A stretch of 8,882 bases of DNA, from NCBI GenBank assembly GCA_904398675.1, contig CAJFPI010000124.1:1-8882 (forward strand). Reading direction: 5' to 3'. The DNA comes from an uncultured Oscillospiraceae bacterium (GTDB lineage Bacteria > Bacillota > Clostridia > Oscillospirales > Oscillospiraceae). Under the pieces are notes generated by a model. The model saw nothing but the letters and a program-made list of their open reading frames with translations, was not told where the DNA came from and ran no database searches. Positions 6,153-8,882 of this stretch are shown here, piece after piece; within the stretch, counting starts at the first letter, position 1; the number at the start of each line of letters is the position of its first letter. Made by a program: the position numbers and the translations under genes.

Positions 6153-7367
6153 TCAGCCGATAAGCCCCAAATCATGTTTCCAGGTGAGCACCCGGACCAC
6201 GGCATCGTCAATCAGGCTCTCGTCAATGGCACCGTCCTCCACGGCGGCGATCACCAGGGGAATCTGGGTGCGGTAGTCGGTGGTGATAATCATATCATTT
6301 CCAGCCAGCACCGCAAGAACCGCCACGGATCCATCCTCCGCATAGGCCGCCACCGCGTCCATGGCCAGATCGTCGGTGAGGATGACGCCGGGAAAGCCCA
6401 GCTCCTCCCGGAGGATCCGGTGGACCTCCGGGGACAGGGAGGCGGGGAGGGAGTCGTCCATACAGCTGACGATGTTGTGGCTCACCAGCACACAGTCCGC
6501 CCCGGCGGCGATGCCTGCGGAAAAGGGGAGAAAGTCGCTCTCCACAAAGGTGTCATAGGGCCTCTGGTCCACGGAGATGCCCGTGTGGGTGTCCACGTTG
6601 TTCCCATAGCCGGGGAAGTGTTTCAGCACCGAGCCGATGCGGATGGTGCCGTTTCCGGTCTCACAGGCGGTCTCCCCCATGGCGGTGACTACGGCGGAGA
6701 CATAGTCCGCCGTGGCCGCGGCGTCCTGGCCGAAGGCGCGGGGATAGATAAAGTCATCGGGGTCTGTGGACACGTCTGCCACCGGGGCGAAGTTCACATT
6801 GGCGCCCAGAGAGAGAAGGGTGTTGTTCTTCGTGACGGCGTCCTCCCGGATGGCCTCCATGCCGCCGCTGCGGTACAGGGCCTGGGGGGAGAGGCACCGG
6901 CTGGGGAAGAGATTGGGGTTGGAGCTGGCCCTGACCACGGTGCCGCCCTCCTCGTCCACGCCGATAAGGAGGGGGATCTCCGCCGCAGACTGGTAGGCGG
7001 CGATGGTGTCCTCCACCTCCTGGGCGGTCTTATCCTGAAAATCCCGGCCGAAGAGCAGGTAGCCCCCCAGGTGATAGGCGGAGACGTCCTCCACCGCCCC
7101 GTCGGTGGGGCAGCGGACAAAAAACAGCTGGCCCACCTTTTCCTCCACTGTCATCTCCGCCACCATCTCCCGGGCAGTCTCCTCCCAGGTGGGGACGTGG
7201 GGCTCCTCGGATGCATCCGGCTCCTCCGGCTGGGGATCGGTCTGCTCCTCGGCCGGGGGATCGTCCTCCGCCGGGGGCAGGACCTCCGGCAGGACGAGAT
7301 TGCGGTAGAGAAAGAATCCGCCGGCGACAAGAAGGGCCAGCAGCAGGATGGGAATGGCTTTTTTCAT
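6153..7367 (-). CDS. nagZ: membrane-anchored glycoside hydrolase family 3, beta-N-acetylhexosaminidase (NagZ-like)
   Basis: A 404-residue family-3 glycosidase of the NagZ type, which removes terminal N-acetylglucosamine from muropeptides in wall turnover. Residues 4-20 are a hydrophobic segment after MKK, without a lipobox cysteine, so it is an uncleaved anchor or signal peptide. Residues 28-58 are an acidic, proline-rich linker, and the catalytic barrel follows. Seen: LLIGVDEEGGTVVR (133-146), the KHFPGYG loop (249-255), Asp259-Thr-His261 (the NagZ Asp-His dyad acting as general acid/base) and ILTDDLAMDAV (329-339), where Asp332 is the expected nucleophile. Gram-negative NagZ usually reads KHFPGHG. 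The ATG at 7367 is chosen over an in-frame one 33 codons earlier because GAGG (complement of 7376-7379) is 8 bases upstream and the signal starts exactly there. No C-terminal domain is present. It is probably co-transcribed with the upstream membrane-protein gene (58-base gap). Substrate is inferred from family. Confidence 0.9.
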   Translation of the reverse strand: MKKAIPILLLALLVAGGFFLYRNLVLPEVLPPAEDDPPAEEQTDPQPEEPDASEEPHVPTWEETAREMVAEMTVEEKVGQLFFVRCPTDGAVEDVSAYHLGGYLLFGRDFQDKTAQEVEDTIAAYQSAAEIPLLIGVDEEGGTVVRASSNPNLFPSRCLSPQALYRSGGMEAIREDAVTKNNTLLSLGANVNFAPVADVSTDPDDFIYPRAFGQDAAATADYVSAVVTAMGETACETGNGTIRIGSVLKHFPGYGNNVDTHTGISVDQRPYDTFVESDFLPFSAGIAAGADCVLVSHNIVSCMDDSLPASLSPEVHRILREELGFPGVILTDDLAMDAVAAYAEDGSVAVLAVLAGNDMIITTDYRTQIPLVIAAVEDGAIDESLIDDAVVRVLTWKHDLGLIG

Positions 7368-7375
7368 GATCGGTA

Positions 7376-7379
7376 CCTC
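7376..7379 (-). promoter_or_regulatory. ribosome binding site of the nagZ-like gene
   Basis: GAGG on the minus strand, 8 bases before the ATG at 7367. It supports the start that places the MKK signal segment at the N-terminus. Confidence 0.7.
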
Positions 7380-7425
7380 ACAGGGGGCGGCTGTCCCCAG
7401 AGAACAGGGGAGTTGTGGAATTATT

Positions 7426-8229
7426 TTAGTAGTAAATGGAAAAGACCGCTCTCCAGTACAGGACACATTCCAGCACAGCCAAGATCAGCCAGCTGGCGTG
7501 GACGAGGAATTGATAGGAATCGGATGGCTCCGCCGTTTCCCAATTCTGAATGGTATATCGCAAATTTCTGCGGAAAACCTTCATGGGAAAGCTGATGCAG
7601 TACATATTGATGCCCGTCATCATCGTTACAAGCAGGAAAATCCACACGCTGCCCTGGCGGTGCAGCTCCGGGTCCAGCACCAGCCGGGCCAGCACCGCCG
7701 GCCCCGGGGCGTGGAGTCCCTCCTCTGTGAGCAGCTCTCCGTCGGTGGAGTAGGCCCATTCGGTGCCGCCATCATTTATTGTGATGTAGGTATCAAGCCC
7801 CATGAGGATGGAGCCGTCTTCCCTGTAGAGGGGTGCATAGGGATCGCCGGCGTATCCGCCCCGGAAGAGAACCTGATCCCCCTCCCGGATCTCGATGCCC
7901 CGGGTCCAGCCATACCCCTCTGGCACGGCGGCGAGGTCCTCCACGATCTCATAGGGTCCGTAGTCATACTCTCCCCAGGTGAAGGACACCCGGCCGCCGG
8001 GGGAGACGGTGAAGGCGGCCTGCTCCCCGTCCACCCGGCCGGCATAGACGGTGTCCTCCCCCTCCGCGTGGGGGAGGAGGACGGCGTCCCCATAGGCAAA
8101 GCCCGGCCGGCCGCGGACCACGGACAGGGCCACGGCAAAGCCCAGGACCATGAGGAGCTGCGCAATGAGCAGGATCCGGCGGTACCAGGTGACGGTCTCC
8201 CACCAGGCGAGAAGGCGGCTTGTGTCCAT
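7426..8229 (-). CDS. membrane protein with extracytoplasmic domain and DUF6199-like C-terminus
   Basis: A 267-residue protein of unknown function. Hydrophobic segments appear at about 19-38 (ILLIAQLLMVLGFAVALSVV), 194-214 (SVWIFLLVTMMTGINMYCISF) and 241-259 (FLVHASWLILAVLECVLYW). The 150 residues between the first two are polar, rich in Gly, Tyr, Asp and Glu, and look like beta strands (VYAGRVDGEQAAFTV, TYITINDGGTEWAYSTDGE), so this is probably a domain outside the membrane. The C-terminal part, with FPMKVFRRN followed by W230 and AEPSD (233-237) and then a membrane helix, resembles the DUF6199 motif as I remember it; this match is tentative. The ATG at 8229 is fixed by a perfect AAGGAGG 6 bases upstream. 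An 81-codon upstream extension runs through the hairpin tract and is not coding. It precedes the nagZ-like gene by 58 bases and may share its transcript. Confidence 0.82.
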   Translation of the reverse strand: MDTSRLLAWWETVTWYRRILLIAQLLMVLGFAVALSVVRGRPGFAYGDAVLLPHAEGEDTVYAGRVDGEQAAFTVSPGGRVSFTWGEYDYGPYEIVEDLAAVPEGYGWTRGIEIREGDQVLFRGGYAGDPYAPLYREDGSILMGLDTYITINDGGTEWAYSTDGELLTEEGLHAPGPAVLARLVLDPELHRQGSVWIFLLVTMMTGINMYCISFPMKVFRRNLRYTIQNWETAEPSDSYQFLVHASWLILAVLECVLYWRAVFSIYY

Positions 8230-8235
8230 GGAGCA

Positions 8236-8242
8236 CCTCCTT
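8236..8242 (-). promoter_or_regulatory. strong ribosome binding site of the membrane-protein gene
   Basis: AAGGAGG on the minus strand, 6 bases before the ATG at 8229, the strongest site in the window. It rules out the longer in-frame start at 8472. Confidence 0.88.
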
Positions 8243-8288
8243 TTCAGTAAAGGGCAAAGGCCCCTTTTCCGCTTTTTGCAACAAAACA

Positions 8289-8447
8289 TGTTCCGCCCCC
8301 CATTGAGGGAGGGCGAATCCACCCCCCATTTTCTTTTCGTCATGCCGAAAAGACTACGCCCGCAGGTGTGTATCGGAGGGCAACCGCCGCATAGCGGCGG
8401 CGCTTGGCCCGTTCTCTTTTTTAAAAAAGAGAACGGGGGGCGGAACA
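8289..8447. repeat. 13-base long-range inverted repeat
   Basis: TGTTCCGCCCCCC at 8289-8301 is the exact reverse complement of 8435-8447. The right copy shares three bases (8435-8437) with the right arm of the 30-base palindrome, so the two foldings compete. Both outer ends carry AAC/GTT-type flanks but the pairing stops at 8288/8448. Confidence 0.75.
8408..8437. repeat. 30-base perfect palindrome
   Basis: CCCGTTCTCTTTTTT (8408-8422) is followed without spacer by its exact reverse complement (8423-8437). The centre is six Ts then six As. The T-run is inside the stem, not after it, so it does not have the layout of an intrinsic terminator. In DNA it could extrude a cruciform; in RNA it would form a hairpin of up to 13 pairs with a 4-base loop. 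Confidence 0.9.
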
Positions 8448-8513
8448 ACGTTCTTAAGAGGTGCGCCCCCAAAGGGGGCGAGAATCCCTTCCATTGGGAA
8501 GGGGAGGGGAGGC

Positions 8514-8574
8514 CTATGCCGCCTCCTCTTCCTTCTCCGTAATCTGAATATGCAGCTCATCCAGCTGTTTCTGC
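8514..8574 (-). pseudogene. second copy of the aspS 3' tail (remnant)
   Basis: On the minus strand this reads QKQLDELHIQITEKEEEAA followed by TAG (8514-8516), the same tail as the real aspS end, which closes with KEEDTEE. Bases 8524-8574 match 8739-8789 at 50 of 51 positions (8547 A against 8762 G). Upstream of the match the frame gives unrelated residues and meets TGA at 8592-8594, with no start or ribosome site. It is therefore a detached gene end, not a gene. It may be the displaced original aspS end or a copied fragment. Confidence 0.85.
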
Positions 8575-8789
8575 GCTCCCCACAGGGTGTATCATCCCGC
8601 GGGGGCCCCGGAAATTGAACTTGCTCGGGCAAAGTAAATTTGCCCTGCGCCAAGGTCTTGCGGAGGCAAGACGCTTGTACGGCGCGATGCGCCGGGGTGG
8701 AGCAGAAACAGGGAGCAGCCTGCGGTTATTCCTCGGTATCCTCTTCCTTCTCCGTAATCTGGATATGCAGCTCATCCAGCTGTTTCTGC
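8524..8789. repeat. 51-base direct repeat of the aspS 3' end, copies at 8524-8574 and 8739-8789
   Basis: The two copies share the orientation, are offset by 215 bases and differ at one base. Sequence outside them differs at once on the left and after the CTGC on the right. The 164 bases between the copies (8575-8738) hold the true aspS stop codon plus several hairpins. Direct copies of a gene 3' end are the pattern left by site-specific insertion into a gene tail; here the interval is too small to hold an integrase, so this is at most a remnant or minimal element. Confidence 0.85.
8575..8725. other. hairpin-rich spacer between the two aspS tails
   Basis: No gene is seen. Three adjacent perfect hairpins occur: GGGCAAA/TTTGCCC (8627-8633, 8639-8645, loop GTAAA), GTCTTGC/GCAAGAC (8655-8661, 8666-8672, loop GGAG) and CGGCGC/GCGCCG (8680-8685, 8689-8694, loop GAT). 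A GC-rich palindromic patch (CCCGCGGG, then GGGGCCCC) lies near 8596-8609. None is followed by a T-run on the minus strand, so I do not call a standard aspS terminator here. Confidence 0.65.
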
Positions 8790-8794
8790 TCCAC
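8697..8794. repeat. 15-base inverted repeat spanning the aspS stop codon
   Basis: GTGGAGCAGAAACAG at 8697-8711 is the exact reverse complement of 8780-8794, which encodes V-E-Q-K-Q near the aspS C-terminus. In the aspS mRNA the two arms could form a 15-pair stem enclosing the last codons and the stop codon in a 68-base loop. Pairing stops cleanly at both ends. Confidence 0.8.
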
Positions 8795-8882
8795 AAAGGA
8801 GGGGGCGCCCATCATCAGATCCTGGGCGTTCTTGTTCATGGGGAAGGGGATGATCTCCCGGATGCTCTCCTCCCCGGCCAAC
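8726..8882 (-). CDS. aspS: aspartyl-tRNA synthetase, C-terminal end (5' part outside window)
   Basis: On the minus strand the frame reads LAGEESIREIIPFPMNKNAQ, then DLMMGAPSFVEQKQLDELHI and QITEKEEDTEE, ending in TAA at 8726-8728; 51 residues are visible. SIRE-IIPFP-N-AQDLM is the conserved C-terminal motif of bacterial AspRS (the region that follows class II motif 3 and helps form the active site), and KQLDELHI is the usual tail helix. AspRS charges tRNA(Asp) or, in the non-discriminating form common in bacteria with GatCAB, also tRNA(Asn); the visible part does not decide which. The last residues are an acidic tail. This end overlaps one copy of a 51-base direct repeat and one arm of a 15-base inverted repeat. 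Confidence 0.93.
   Translation of the reverse strand, partial: LAGEESIREIIPFPMNKNAQDLMMGAPSFVEQKQLDELHIQITEKEEDTEE

Larger units (their letters stand above)
8249..8503. repeat. tract of closely packed perfect hairpins (palindromic repeat region)
   Basis: No gene is seen here. Seven separate stems are packed into 255 bases: AAAGGG/CCCTTT (8249-8254, 8262-8267); CGCCC+CCC/GGG+GGGCG (8294-8315, one bulged A); TCTTTTCG/CGAAAAGA (8332-8339, 8346-8353); CCGCCGC/GCGGCGG (8384-8390, 8394-8400); a 30-base palindrome (8408-8437); CGCCCCC/GGGGGCG (8464-8470, 8474-8480); CCCTTCC/GGAAGGG (8486-8492, 8497-8503). In addition, a 13-base inverted repeat (8289-8301 with 8435-8447) can enclose most of the tract. 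No open frame in it has a ribosome site. It lies upstream of the membrane-protein gene, downstream of aspS, and could be an untranslated leader, a palindromic repeat element, or a structured RNA. Confidence 0.7.

Noticed and set aside
5952..7595. 547-codon open frame on the plus strand opposite the nagZ-like gene
   Set aside because: It is antisense to a gene with intact catalytic motifs, has no ribosome site and no recognisable family, and owes its length to high GC.
8249..8503. CRISPR array
   Set aside because: The hairpins have different sequences and irregular spacing; there is no constant direct repeat.

Overview
The window is GC-rich (roughly 60 % or more in the genes), densely coding bacterial DNA. 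Three things point to a GC-rich member of the Clostridia, probably an Oscillospirales-type gut anaerobe: strong AAGGAGG-type ribosome sites, the protein styles (a GyrA with the DPPAAYRYTEARM active site, a secreted NagZ, a DIP1984-family protein), and the gyrB-gyrA order. The taxon is an inference from protein style; no rRNA or other marker is present.

Layout. Bases 1-3667 carry a rightward group: the C-terminal part of gyrB, complete gyrA, and a small DIP1984-family coiled-coil gene, with gaps of 25 and 48 bases. Bases 3668-3940 are non-coding, include a stretch near 39 % GC, and contain a possible pseudoknot followed by two abutting hairpins, the second shaped like a tRNA T arm. rnhA (RNase HI) follows. 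Bases 4379-4803 are a low-GC intergenic region ending in two strong terminator hairpins, where rightward and leftward transcription meet. From 4804 to the end all genes run leftward: an AlaX-type alanyl-tRNA editing protein, a membrane-anchored family-3 beta-N-acetylhexosaminidase (NagZ-like), a membrane protein with a DUF6199-like C-terminal part, and the 3' end of aspS.

How the genes relate. gyrB and gyrA encode the two subunits of DNA gyrase. RNase HI removes RNA:DNA hybrids, and the AlaX protein and AspRS serve tRNA charging quality and charging. The NagZ-like enzyme and the membrane protein just upstream of it (58-base gap) are probably co-transcribed and act at or outside the membrane.

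The least ordinary part is 8249-8725. It is a non-coding tract packed with perfect hairpins, including a 30-base perfect palindrome and a long-range 13-base inverted repeat. It also holds a second copy of the aspS 3' tail: 51 bases, 50 identical, 215 bases from the real tail. A 15-base inverted copy of another piece of the aspS end lies between them. This looks like a small palindromic repeat element, or the scar of an insertion or template switch at the aspS 3' end. A second point of interest is GyrA, which has Gln where quinolone-sensitive enzymes have Ser, and a GyrA box changed at its first two positions.
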